A stretch of 64,000 bases of DNA from Emticicia sp037153985 (GTDB lineage: Bacteria; Bacteroidota; Bacteroidia; Cytophagales; Spirosomataceae). Under the pieces are notes generated by a model, which saw only the letters and a program-made list of their open reading frames with translations, did no database searches and was not told where the DNA came from. The translations under genes and the position numbers were made by a program. This document shows, piece after piece, positions 7,755 to 15,868 of this stretch; position 1 is the stretch's first letter, and each line of letters begins with the position of its first letter. Location of the stretch: the NCBI RefSeq assembly GCF_037153985.1, contig NZ_JBBAYI010000013.1:58555-122554 (forward strand). Direction: 5' to 3'.

Positions 7755-9278
7755 TTATATATTGGTATCAAATACTCGTCCTAAATAGTCATTAATTTCT
7801 TTTACCAGTTTGTTTTTCTGGCGTTTTTCAATGCCTGCCAGTTCTTTTGCTAATTGTTGTTTAAAATCGAGTTGCATTTGTCGGGCTATCTGTATACGCT
7901 GCGCTTGTGGGCTTCCTGCTCCGTGCATACTTTCAGTCAAATACCCAACTGCATTTCGGCCTAAAGTCATATTTTCGATGAGACGAAGTATTCTTATCCG
8001 ATGTTCGGTTGAAACCTCTGCCTTGCCTTTCAGGTATTTTTCCAGCAAATGCCCTACATCTTTACTTCTGAAATCTTGTTCTGACGGTAGTGTAACTACT
8101 AAACCACCTGCCAAATCCTGTGCCAAACGACCAATTTCATAGGGTATACGGGTTACATGGTGCTTACACACGTTTGCCAGCATATCGTCAGCCAGATATG
8201 CTCCCGACAATGTGGGTTTTGCCTGATAGGACGCCGCTATACCTGTTGCATAGATAGTTTCGTTGAGGTGCGTCATTTCAACGAGTTTATCTTTAATATG
8301 GTTGGCCTTATCTGCCCCATTATATTCGGCTATGGTTGCCGCTGCTCCAATAAGCACATCTCCTACCCCACTTTTACAAACATAACTACGCCTGTGGTAA
8401 CACGTAAAACGTTCTACAAGCATTGAAGCAAAGGCATATTCGCCGTCCATGAAAATTAATTCATTTGGAATAAAGACCTCTTCAAATATTATCATGGCCT
8501 CTTGCCCGCCAAATTGTGCATTGCCAGCATCAATATCTCCGCCCTCCATACTTCTGGTGTCGCATGACTGGCGGCCATAAATATAAGTTATTCCGTCAGC
8601 ATCGACAGGAATAGCTCCTACAATGGCATAAGCCTTGTCGTTTTCTGTTAATCGCATAGTAGGCATTACTAGCAACCAATGTGAATTAAGACAACCTGTT
8701 TGATGTGCTTTGGCTCCTGTGATGTATACACCTTCGGGGGTGCGTCTGGATACATGGACGAATAAATCAGGATCAGCCTGTTGGTGCGGAGCCAAACTTC
8801 TATCTCCTTTTACATCGGTCATAGCTCCACCAATTACGAAATTATGATTTTGCGTATAAGCTATAAAGTTTTTAAAACGTGCATGGTAAAATGTATTGTG
8901 CGCTTTATCAATTTCGTAAGTAGTTGAGTAAAGAGAATTAAAGGCATCCATACCCACACAACGTTGAAAACAAGTACCCGTTAGTTGCCCTAAACGGCGT
9001 TGCATTTTATTTTGAAGAACAAGGTCAGCGGAAGATTGTGCAATATGTAAAAAACGATTAATACGTTTACCGGTAAAAGGCGAAATAGCCGAAGCGAGTT
9101 CAGGCTCCTCAGCTGCCAATGCAAAGGTTTCAGCTACGGCATTAATTGAAGGGCGAATCATGGGGTGTTCGACAATATCTTCTACCAATTCTCCCAAAAG
9201 ATACACTTTCAGTTTACGGTTTCTTAAACTGTTAATATATTCTTCAGCAGTATTAATTGCTTGCATTGCTGTTTCCAT
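7755..9278 (-). CDS. 4-hydroxybutyryl-CoA dehydratase / vinylacetyl-CoA isomerase family protein (HpaB-like flavoprotein)
   Basis: About 507 residues from the preferred ATG at 9278 (METAMQAINTAEEY); an upstream ATG at 9335 adds 19 residues and overlaps the preceding gene by 32 bases. The protein belongs to the HpaB/acyl-CoA-dehydrogenase-like fold but follows the 4-hydroxybutyryl-CoA dehydratase (AbfD) pattern closely: CFQRCVGMDAFNSLYS, GAMTDVKGDRSLAPHQQ, GAKAHQTGCLNSH, YIYGRQSCDTRSMEGGD and MHGAGSPQAQRIQIARQ. AbfD binds a [4Fe-4S] cluster through three Cys and one His. Candidate ligands here, counted from the 9335 start, are C122, C126, H314 and C320; the H-to-C spacing is one shorter than I recall for AbfD. 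The reaction would be 4-hydroxybutyryl-CoA to crotonyl-CoA. It is the last gene after a crotonase-fold enzyme and a hydrolase, which suits an acyl-CoA pathway. Substrate assignment remains inferred. Confidence 0.78.
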   Translation of the reverse strand: METAMQAINTAEEYINSLRNRKLKVYLLGELVEDIVEHPMIRPSINAVAETFALAAEEPELASAISPFTGKRINRFLHIAQSSADLVLQNKMQRRLGQLTGTCFQRCVGMDAFNSLYSTTYEIDKAHNTFYHARFKNFIAYTQNHNFVIGGAMTDVKGDRSLAPHQQADPDLFVHVSRRTPEGVYITGAKAHQTGCLNSHWLLVMPTMRLTENDKAYAIVGAIPVDADGITYIYGRQSCDTRSMEGGDIDAGNAQFGGQEAMIIFEEVFIPNELIFMDGEYAFASMLVERFTCYHRRSYVCKSGVGDVLIGAAATIAEYNGADKANHIKDKLVEMTHLNETIYATGIAASYQAKPTLSGAYLADDMLANVCKHHVTRIPYEIGRLAQDLAGGLVVTLPSEQDFRSKDVGHLLEKYLKGKAEVSTEHRIRILRLIENMTLGRNAVGYLTESMHGAGSPQAQRIQIARQMQLDFKQQLAKELAGIEKRQKNKLVKEINDYLGRVFDTNI

Positions 9279-9303
9279 GGACTTGTTGTTTGTATTAGGT
9301 GGG

Positions 9304-10206
9304 TTAATTGGTTTTGCTGGTTTGCAGGTGTTCAATAATAGCAGGCATTACAATTTCCAGCACGGGCTTGGGCAACTGGTGACCCATTCCTTCGACCCAA
9401 AGCATTTTTGAATCGGGTATTTTAGGAGCATAGATACTAGCGTGTACAGGCGGAATCAAGGGGTCTTCTGTACCATGAATAACCAGCGTAGGTGCTTTTA
9501 TTTTGTATAGTTCATGCAGCCTCGAACCCGACGCTGCTATGCCGCAAAACTGTTGGAACCTCGCTCTTGGGTTTTGCCCTTTGCGGTTCTCGATTCCTTC
9601 AGTAAAAACTGTTCGTAAATGTTGATAATTAAAAGGAAAGGTTTTACCATTTAATTTACGATACGTTTTTACATAGTTTTCAACCGTAACAGGCGGAAAA
9701 ACAAATTTATTTCTGATAGTAACATTACGTAAGAAAAACGGAATCAGGTAAAAAAAAGGACGGCCTTTATAAAAAGGTACTGCTTTGGGGTCAAGTATAA
9801 AGCCTGACGACATAATAGACACCAGACAAGCCACTCGATGACCATAAGTAATAGCCATGCGCTGCGCTATCATTCCACCCATTGAGACCCCAATAATATG
9901 CGCCTGAACAATTGACAGATAATCAAGGAGTTCGATAGCATCTTTGGCCATATCTTCAAGGGTATAAGGTTTTTTGCGGTGCCAAGTATCATTCAGCCAC
10001 GTTGATAGACCTATGTCACGGTTATCAAACCGAATTACATAAAATCCTGCTTCTACCAAAGGGTTAATAAAATCGGCAGTAAACATTATACTTTGGGCAT
10101 CAAGCCCCATAATGAGCAAAATAGCCGGATGTTCTTTATTGCCAAATGTTTCAAAATAAATTTCAATATTGTTACAGGGTGCTTTGCCTGTTAAAGTTGG
10201 TTTCAT
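9304..10206 (-). CDS. Alpha/beta hydrolase
   Basis: A 300-residue alpha/beta-fold hydrolase. The oxyanion region ILLIMGLDAQS and RFDNRDIGLS precede the nucleophile elbow GVSMGGM; the acid and base lie in HGTEDPLIP and EGMGHQLP. The RFDNRDxGxS sequence and the insertion after the elbow resemble the methylesterase-like branch (RdmC/aclacinomycin methylesterase type). It sits between the crotonase-fold gene (54-base gap) and the dehydratase-like gene, which starts about 25 bases downstream. It may therefore act as an esterase or thioesterase in the same pathway. The actual substrate is unknown. Confidence 0.88.
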   Translation of the reverse strand: MKPTLTGKAPCNNIEIYFETFGNKEHPAILLIMGLDAQSIMFTADFINPLVEAGFYVIRFDNRDIGLSTWLNDTWHRKKPYTLEDMAKDAIELLDYLSIVQAHIIGVSMGGMIAQRMAITYGHRVACLVSIMSSGFILDPKAVPFYKGRPFFYLIPFFLRNVTIRNKFVFPPVTVENYVKTYRKLNGKTFPFNYQHLRTVFTEGIENRKGQNPRARFQQFCGIAASGSRLHELYKIKAPTLVIHGTEDPLIPPVHASIYAPKIPDSKMLWVEGMGHQLPKPVLEIVMPAIIEHLQTSKTN

Positions 10207-10260
10207 ACTGATTAAAAACAGCTAACGAGAAATGATTACGCTTGTACGTTATATCAGATT

Positions 10261-11019
10261 TTACTTATTCTTTTCAAAGTTTTTTAAAAATTCGACTCTG
10301 TCTGTTATTTCTGTAATAAAAGCCTGCTCCAAAGCCAGTCCTTCTTCCAACGACCTTGAAAAACCTTCGTTATACAGGTGTTTCATGGCCGCTATTGTTT
10401 GTGCTGAATTTTGTAGTATATCGTTGGCTAAAGCAAAAGCGGTTTCTTCTAGTTGCTGTAAAGGTACTGCTTTGTTTACAAGACCTATGCGCTCGGCTTC
10501 TTGCCCAGTTACTGGTTTTGCAGTAAACGACATTTCTTTTGCTTTCAGTATACCTACCAGCCGTGGCAAACGTTGCGACATCCCCCATTTAGGCAAAATA
10601 CCCCATTTAGTATGAGTATCCCCTATTTTGGCATCATCGGCTGCCAGAATTAGGTCAAAAAACATCATGAGTTCGGTAGCACCTGTATAACAATGCCCAT
10701 GAACCATTACAATGGCAGGTTGTGGCATACTGCGTATGGTTTGGGCAAGCTGATTTCCATCTTCCAGAATATCGGCAGCTTTAAATTGCCCACCCTGAAT
10801 GCCATCATTCAAGGCTTTGAGGTCAATCCCTGCTGAAAACGCCCTGCCAGCTCCTTTGACAATTAATACTTTAATAGTACTGTTCTGTGCTATTTCGCTA
10901 ACAGCTTGTTTCAATTCCCGTATCATTAAAGGAGTTAAAGCATTTAGGGCGGCTGGTCGGTTAAGTGTAATAACCGCAATGGCATCTTGATACTCTAGAA
11001 TTATGTCCTGATACTGCAT
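10261..11019 (-). CDS. Enoyl-CoA hydratase/isomerase-family (crotonase fold) protein
   Basis: A 252-residue crotonase-superfamily enzyme with ITLNRPAALNALTPLM at the start, the CoA-binding AFSAGIDLKAL segment, and HGHCYTGATELMMFFDLILAA. The last contains the Glu aligned with Glu144 of rat mitochondrial crotonase. The second catalytic Glu (Glu164) is replaced: the segment reads IGDTHTKWGILPKWG with His in its place. That argues against a simple hydratase and for an isomerase or another crotonase reaction, although this variant is common in database 'enoyl-CoA hydratases'. It is the first gene of the cluster with the alpha/beta hydrolase and the 4-hydroxybutyryl-CoA dehydratase-like gene, behind a good -7 element. 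Confidence 0.88.
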   Translation of the reverse strand: MQYQDIILEYQDAIAVITLNRPAALNALTPLMIRELKQAVSEIAQNSTIKVLIVKGAGRAFSAGIDLKALNDGIQGGQFKAADILEDGNQLAQTIRSMPQPAIVMVHGHCYTGATELMMFFDLILAADDAKIGDTHTKWGILPKWGMSQRLPRLVGILKAKEMSFTAKPVTGQEAERIGLVNKAVPLQQLEETAFALANDILQNSAQTIAAMKHLYNEGFSRSLEEGLALEQAFITEITDRVEFLKNFEKNK

Positions 11020-11038
11020 TGATGGCTGATTTAATAAA

Positions 11039-11046
11039 CAAAAGTA
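11039..11046 (-). promoter_or_regulatory. Promoter -7 element for the acyl-CoA cluster
   Basis: On the minus strand the sequence reads TACTTTTG, 20 bases before the crotonase-fold start. No correctly spaced TTTG was found for the -33 box. Confidence 0.45.
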
Positions 11047-11147
11047 AATAATTTCATGGTGCTTTGGTAATACTCAATGAAATTACAGAAGACTTAAGAT
11101 ATTTTTAAAAAATTTATCAAAACAACAATAACAACTAAAAACTTAGT

Positions 11148-11155
11148 TATATTTG
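11148..11155 (+). promoter_or_regulatory. Promoter -7 element for the LRR-merR pair
   Basis: TATATTTG matches TAnnTTTG and ends 28 bases before the preferred LRR start at 11184. The -33 box is not recognisable. Confidence 0.45.
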
Positions 11156-11183
11156 TGAGAGTTATCAACAAATGATTCATCTT

Positions 11184-12614
11184 ATGAAAAAACTATTCTT
11201 TTGTCTGTTTTTAGCATCATTTAGCGTATTTGCTCAAAGCAAGGTTTACCGCACGAAGGTTTTTGAAGAAAAATTTTTCTCATTTTCTGCTCCTAATCGC
11301 CCCTATCCACGGTTAGGAAATCCTTTACTCGATAATAACCCAAATAGTTTTATTGTTCTTGATGTTGAAAGGCGGAAACTCATTCAGGATTTTTTTAAGT
11401 TTGCCCGCAAATCGAACGTGCGTTTCGACAAATTTAACGAAACCAAAGCTATACCTATTGAGTTTCTGGTTCAACCCAATGGAACCATAGATTATATGAT
11501 ATTCGGATATAGCACCCCAAGAAGCTTAGCTAATCAACGATTTACGTATGATGACAGCCTGAACTCGGTAAATGAGCAAACGCTAGTAAACATTTCAGAA
11601 AAATTCTGCCAGACATACAAACTACCTGCTAATCTCAGCCAAGATAAATATAGTGTCGGAACACTCCTGAACATTGGGGTATCGCCCCGCAAATCAAGCA
11701 AAATGTTTATTTCAACCATTACTCAGGCAGAAACATGCGACAAACCCGATACCGTAAAAACATTGCAGCTCAATAACTTACAGCTTGAAACATTTCCAGA
11801 AGTAGTGTTTAAGTTCAGAAATCTGGAAAAACTGGACTTATCAGATAATTTTATTGAGCGTGTTCCTAAAAAAGTTTATAAAATTAAGCATCTGAGGTTT
11901 TTAAGCCTGAGCAACAATATGCTTGATTACAAACGGTTCAGAGTTAAGCGGAATCAACATCTGAAAGACCTGAATCTGCAATTTACAGGCATGACCCGCA
12001 TACCCCGAACAATAAGCAAAAACAGGCAACTGGAAGTTTTGTTCTTGGGAAATAACCGTATAGAAGAATCAGGTAAATATTATTTCAAAAAAATGACGAA
12101 CCTGAAATCGCTGAATTTATATAATGCTGGTTTGTCAAAAGTACCTGCCAATATAAGCAGGCTGAGTAATCTGGAAGAACTGGATTTATATTATAACCGC
12201 ATACAGCTTTTACCCGATGAAATATGCCAGATGCCTAAATTAAAAACGTTGGCTATTTCGAATAACCAAATCTGGAAATTGCCCGAAAATATCTGCCAGC
12301 TAAGTACACTTCAAACCCTGTACGCACACCATAACAAACTTAGTATTCTGCCCAAGCTGCCAGACCTGAAACTATTACACGTAGGCAGTAATTTGTTTAA
12401 AAGTTTTCCTGACGAAATATATGCCTTAACTAATCTGGAAGAACTGGACATCACTAAAAACCAGATTACCGATATACCAACGCGGCTTGTTGAATTTAAA
12501 AAATTGCAAAGTTTATTTATGCAGGGAAATTATTTTGATTTATTAGAGAGTAAAAAAGCAGAATTAACTAAATTAGTGACAGATTTAGAGAAAAAGGATA
12601 TTCTTGTACGCTAA
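11184..12614 (+). CDS. Secreted leucine-rich repeat protein
   Basis: About 476 residues from the ATG at 11184; an in-frame ATG at 11172 adds four residues. The signal peptide MKKLFFCLFLASFSVFAQ is clear. The first roughly 175 residues of the mature protein have no recognisable domain. From about residue 190 to 470 there are about ten leucine-rich repeats of 22-24 residues of the bacterial type, for example NLEKLDLSDNFIERVPKKV, NLEELDLYYNRIQLLPDEI and NLEELDITKNQITDIPTRL. LRRs usually mediate protein binding, so an adhesive or structural role in the envelope is plausible. Its stop codon overlaps the MerR start (TAATG), which suggests translational coupling. No Por-type C-terminal sorting domain was seen. 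Confidence 0.88.
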   Translation: MKKLFFCLFLASFSVFAQSKVYRTKVFEEKFFSFSAPNRPYPRLGNPLLDNNPNSFIVLDVERRKLIQDFFKFARKSNVRFDKFNETKAIPIEFLVQPNGTIDYMIFGYSTPRSLANQRFTYDDSLNSVNEQTLVNISEKFCQTYKLPANLSQDKYSVGTLLNIGVSPRKSSKMFISTITQAETCDKPDTVKTLQLNNLQLETFPEVVFKFRNLEKLDLSDNFIERVPKKVYKIKHLRFLSLSNNMLDYKRFRVKRNQHLKDLNLQFTGMTRIPRTISKNRQLEVLFLGNNRIEESGKYYFKKMTNLKSLNLYNAGLSKVPANISRLSNLEELDLYYNRIQLLPDEICQMPKLKTLAISNNQIWKLPENICQLSTLQTLYAHHNKLSILPKLPDLKLLHVGSNLFKSFPDEIYALTNLEELDITKNQITDIPTRLVEFKKLQSLFMQGNYFDLLESKKAELTKLVTDLEKKDILVR

Positions 12615-12928
12615 TGAAACTTTTTTACAGCACCAACGAAGTAGCCGAAATATTAGGTGTAAAAGCCTCAAAAATACGCTTTTATGAGAACAAGTTTAAG
12701 CTACGGTTTGAAAGGTTTGGCCGAGACAGAAAGCTAACTCAAAAAGACATTGATAAACTTCGTGAAATTATTAACGAAAAAAGTAAAGGCAACCTTACCT
12801 TACAGGGTACTGCCCGTAGAATCAACAAAAAAACTGACCTAAATAAAAGCAAAAAAGCTCTGTTAGGTAGATTACTAACTATCAGAGCTTTTTTACAGGA
12901 TACCTTACAAGAGCTTAACAAAGCCTAG
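12614..12928 (+). CDS. MerR-family transcriptional regulator
   Basis: A 104-residue DNA-binding protein. The N-terminal winged HTH is typical of MerR: YSTNEVAEILGVKASKIRFYENKFKL with the wing FERFGRDRKLTQKDIDKL. It lacks a long effector domain, ending in a basic segment and a short helix; such short MerR proteins are common in Bacteroidota next to tRNA/rRNA-modification genes. It starts within the TAATG overlap with the LRR gene and ends two bases before the stop of convergent rlmB. A perfect 12-bp terminator-type hairpin lies inside its coding sequence at 12851-12894, so transcription through its 3' end may be reduced. Confidence 0.9.
   Translation: MKLFYSTNEVAEILGVKASKIRFYENKFKLRFERFGRDRKLTQKDIDKLREIINEKSKGNLTLQGTARRINKKTDLNKSKKALLGRLLTIRAFLQDTLQELNKA
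12851..12894 (-). terminator. Terminator-type hairpin of rlmB embedded in the merR coding sequence
   Basis: AAAAAAGCTCTG (12851-12862) and CAGAGCTTTTTT (12883-12894) are perfectly complementary. On the minus strand the stem ends in a T run 37-80 bases after the rlmB stop, so it can terminate rlmB. On the plus strand it lies in merR codons and also ends in TTTTTT, so it could act on both transcripts. Confidence 0.65.
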
Positions 12929-12930
12929 TA

Positions 12931-13758
12931 TCAGATTCTTTGTCTGACAACCTCATACAAGATAACTCCGGTGGCGACCGAAACATTAAGCGAGCCTATT
13001 TTACCAAGCATTGGTATTTTGGTTGAGTGGTCGGCCTGTTCTAAAAGATTTTCAGAAATACCATCTTCTTCTGAACCCATCAATATGGCAGTAGGTACAG
13101 TAAAATCAATATCATAAAGGCTATTAGTTGCTTTTTCGGTACAAGCCACTATCTGGATACCCGACTGCTGCAATTCTTCTACTACCTGCGAAAGGCTGTT
13201 TTCACGGCATACGGGTAAATAATTTAGCGCACCTGACGATGTTTTCATGGCATCGGCATTGATTTGTGCCGAGCCTCTTGCTGCCACCACAATGGCATGT
13301 GCGCCTACACACTCGGCCGTACGGGCAATAGCTCCAAAGTTACGTACATCAGTAATACGGTCCAGAATAAGTAGCAAAGGCACTTCGCCTTTTTCGAAAA
13401 TATCAGCTACTACATTAGACGTTTTGGCATAATTAACCGCTGAAACAAATGCGATTACCCCTTGATGGTTCTTCATCGTGATACGATTCAGTTTTTCGAG
13501 CGGTACGCGTTGCACAGGTAGCTCACGTTCTTTGGCTAGTTTTTCAACTTCGGCATGGCCAAATTCACGTTGGATTAATATTTTTTCAATTTCTTTTGGG
13601 CCACGCAGGGTTTCCAATACCGACTGTACCCCAAAAACTATATCTGGTTTTGAAGATTTTTCAAAATTAGGTCTAGCAAAAAATTTCTGCTTTTTTTTAA
13701 AATCGGAATTACGATTTCCGAAGTCTGAACTTACTCCATTACGTTTCCTGTTCTCCAT
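12931..13758 (-). CDS. rlmB: 23S rRNA 2'-O-ribose methyltransferase, TrmH/RlmB family
   Basis: About 275 residues from the ATG at 13758 (MENRKRNG); an ATG at 13779 is in frame but further inside the upstream gene. A basic N-terminal extension leads into the substrate-binding domain (IVFGVQSVLETLRGPKEIEKILIQ) and then the SPOUT knot. The three SPOUT motifs are visible: TDVRNFGAIARTAEC, ILMGSEEDGISENLLEQAD and MLGKIGSLNVSVATGVILYE. The family uses SAM to methylate a ribose in rRNA or tRNA; RlmB modifies G2251 of 23S rRNA in E. coli. It overlaps the GWxTD gene by 28 bases, so the two are coupled. The exact target could differ. Confidence 0.9.
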   Translation of the reverse strand: MENRKRNGVSSDFGNRNSDFKKKQKFFARPNFEKSSKPDIVFGVQSVLETLRGPKEIEKILIQREFGHAEVEKLAKERELPVQRVPLEKLNRITMKNHQGVIAFVSAVNYAKTSNVVADIFEKGEVPLLLILDRITDVRNFGAIARTAECVGAHAIVVAARGSAQINADAMKTSSGALNYLPVCRENSLSQVVEELQQSGIQIVACTEKATNSLYDIDFTVPTAILMGSEEDGISENLLEQADHSTKIPMLGKIGSLNVSVATGVILYEVVRQRI

Positions 13759-15008
13759 GCTTCTACAAACGGATACCAATATGCCTGATATTCGGGATAC
13801 CGAACAAGCTCATAGTAGTTATCGATAAATTGATTTGGTTTTTTATTAAAAGTAAACATTATTTCTGAAAAATTCTGGCTTTGTGCATATAACCACACCT
13901 CTCTGTCGCGGCTTCTCTGCACACGATTCGGCGGGCCTAAAATAATATACACCATTCCTTTGTCGGTTTTCCAGCCTTCTTTATAAGAAGTAAAAAGGCG
14001 GTTAGCTTCTTCAATTCTTCTGAAATAGGTCTTGATTATTTTTTTTGCCAGAGCCTGATTCCCTCCTGAAATAGCCAGAAAATAGCGGTCGAGTGCCTGC
14101 TTGGCATCAGGGTTTTCGTTAACGTTACGGGTTTCCTGACTGGTACTCATATAAATAAGCGGCTTAACGAGCTTCTCGGGCAGTGTAAAACGAGGGTATC
14201 TGTTATCAACAATCATGAAACCAAAGCCATTTTTGAGCGAGATGGTATCTTCTACGGCAAAGTATAATCCTTCAGTCTGAATATTAATAGGCGTGCCGGT
14301 CTGTATTTTTATTGTTTCTTCAACCTTTAACGATTTAATAGGTGGCCTCAGAGACGTTGCCATAGGCGACTGTGCTGCTTCAAAATCTCCACTATACCGA
14401 ACAAGGTATAAATCACGCTTATGATTTTCGATACTACGTATCTGAAAAGTATCTTTTTTATTAATATAGTTCCTGAAAATAGGTCTTGATAAATCGTCTA
14501 CATACAAACCAAATCTATCGCTCAAGCGGGTTGCAGTAAAATCAATAACAAGGTCATTGTTCGATTTTTTACTATTTTCCAATTCAAAGATTTCTGTCAA
14601 TAATAATGCCTTGCTTATATTTTTGGGGCGGTTAACTTCAAAAGTAATTTCTACTTTATCGTCTCTCAGAACAAAATTCTGTTCGGTGAAGTCTATTCTA
14701 TTAAAAGCTAGCCTGTCTCTCACGCCGTAGTCTGACTGCAATAGCCAACTTAGCCGAAAGGCATCTTTCATTTGTTGTAAAGCCTTGTCTTTTTTGAGGT
14801 TCTCGACATCAAGTTCCATAAAAACAGTTGCAGACGACGAATCTTTGACAATGTATCGGCTTTTGATAGCTACAACCAGTGGCTTTGCTACCACCTCAGC
14901 AGGACGACTTGCAACAGCATTTACTTCTCGTTGAGCTTTCTTTATTTTCTTATTGGTTACACATCCGGTGACACCAACGATTAAAGCATACAATAGAATT
15001 TTTTTCAT
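13731..15008 (-). CDS. GWxTD-domain lipoprotein
   Basis: About 425 residues. I place the start at the ATG at 15008 (MKKILLYALIVGVTGC) because an upstream in-frame ATG at 15029 lies inside the promoter -7 element. The lipobox VTGC puts the lipidated Cys at residue 16. The long middle part is beta-strand rich with no known domain. The C-terminal region holds the signature FTSYKEGWKTDKGMVYIILGP, which defines the GWxTD domain found mainly in Bacteroidota and Acidobacteria, followed by REVWLY. The function of the family is unknown; an envelope location is expected. It is the promoter-proximal gene before rlmB. Confidence 0.88.
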   Translation of the reverse strand: MKKILLYALIVGVTGCVTNKKIKKAQREVNAVASRPAEVVAKPLVVAIKSRYIVKDSSSATVFMELDVENLKKDKALQQMKDAFRLSWLLQSDYGVRDRLAFNRIDFTEQNFVLRDDKVEITFEVNRPKNISKALLLTEIFELENSKKSNNDLVIDFTATRLSDRFGLYVDDLSRPIFRNYINKKDTFQIRSIENHKRDLYLVRYSGDFEAAQSPMATSLRPPIKSLKVEETIKIQTGTPINIQTEGLYFAVEDTISLKNGFGFMIVDNRYPRFTLPEKLVKPLIYMSTSQETRNVNENPDAKQALDRYFLAISGGNQALAKKIIKTYFRRIEEANRLFTSYKEGWKTDKGMVYIILGPPNRVQRSRDREVWLYAQSQNFSEIMFTFNKKPNQFIDNYYELVRYPEYQAYWYPFVEAWRTGNVME

Positions 15009-15026
15009 TATACCCGATTCTTGTTC

Positions 15027-15034
15027 CAAATGTA
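15027..15034 (-). promoter_or_regulatory. Promoter -7 element for the GWxTD-rlmB unit
   Basis: On the minus strand the sequence reads TACATTTG, ending 19 bases before the start at 15008. It overlaps the alternative ATG at 15029 and so decides the start. The 15035-15364 stretch otherwise holds no visible gene. Confidence 0.5.
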
Positions 15035-15340
15035 GAAATTTCTCCGCTAATAAAAATATTTAATGTAGAAAAACAACAAATTCAGAACGTGAGATAAAGA
15101 AATTTTATTGCAAAGCTACTAAAGTATTCTGCTTCTTGTTCAGGTCTGTCGGCGATATTCTTGTTTTGCCAATTATTAGCTTTATTTACATTAGTTTGCC
15201 TTTATCATTATTAAATGCTTATCACCAATTTTTTACTTTTGATTTTGGCTTAGTTAGCTCTCTTCCGAATAGCCCACTTAAATGTATTAGTAGTATACTT
15301 ATTTGGTAGTAGTACTCACCTTATCTATGCCAATTTTTAT

Positions 15341-15372
15341 GTTGTTTTATCTGCTGCATTTAAATACTTTTG
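15341..15372 (+). promoter_or_regulatory. Promoter of GNAT gene
   Basis: GTTG (15341-15344, one mismatch to TTTG), 20 bases, then TACTTTTG (15365-15372). The element ends 25 bases before the start codon. Confidence 0.55.
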
Positions 15373-15397
15373 TATTTATACAACAAACCACTATTCT

Positions 15398-15814
15398 ATG
15401 GATTTACACATTGAATATGCCCAAGAAAAAAACCTGAACTGGCAAGAGTTTATAGACACTTTAATAAAATCTACCCTTGGCGAAAGAAGGCCTGTCGATG
15501 ACCTTGATAGAATTAAAATGATGGTCGAAAACGCTAATCTGATAGTTACGGCCCGCATTAATGGGCAACTGGTAGGTGTAGCTAGGTCGGTAACCGACTG
15601 GGTATTTTGCACATACCTGTCAGACTTATTCGTGGATGAATCTTACCAGAAACTTGGTATAGGCCGCGAACTGATAAAACAAACCAAACTGGCCAGCCCT
15701 CAGGCCAAATTAATTTTATTGTCGGCTCCGAAAGCAGTTGCCTACTACCCACGTATAGGAATGACTCACCACGCCCATGCCTACACACTGGATGCCCCTG
15801 AAGATTTGGTTTGA
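15398..15814 (+). CDS. GNAT-family N-acetyltransferase
   Basis: A 138-residue acyltransferase of the GNAT fold. The acetyl-CoA pyrophosphate loop is seen in LFVDESYQKLGIGRELIKQ (the Q/R-x-x-G-x-G/A signature) at about residues 72-90, preceded by the central strand GQLVGVARSVTDW. The C-terminal YYPRIGMTHHAHAYTL resembles the closing strand of small ribosomal or drug-acetylating relatives. The acyl acceptor cannot be named from sequence. A promoter lies immediately upstream, and the next gene follows after 54 bases. Confidence 0.9.
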   Translation: MDLHIEYAQEKNLNWQEFIDTLIKSTLGERRPVDDLDRIKMMVENANLIVTARINGQLVGVARSVTDWVFCTYLSDLFVDESYQKLGIGRELIKQTKLASPQAKLILLSAPKAVAYYPRIGMTHHAHAYTLDAPEDLV

Positions 15815-15868
15815 TATTCCCTCAGCTAAACAACCTTATATTTATAACTATTCAACCACTAATAAACA

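Noticed and set aside
7744..7755. Twelve-base palindrome AAGCAATTGCTT at the end of the dehydratase-like gene
   Set aside because: It has no loop and no T run, and one such palindrome is not improbable.
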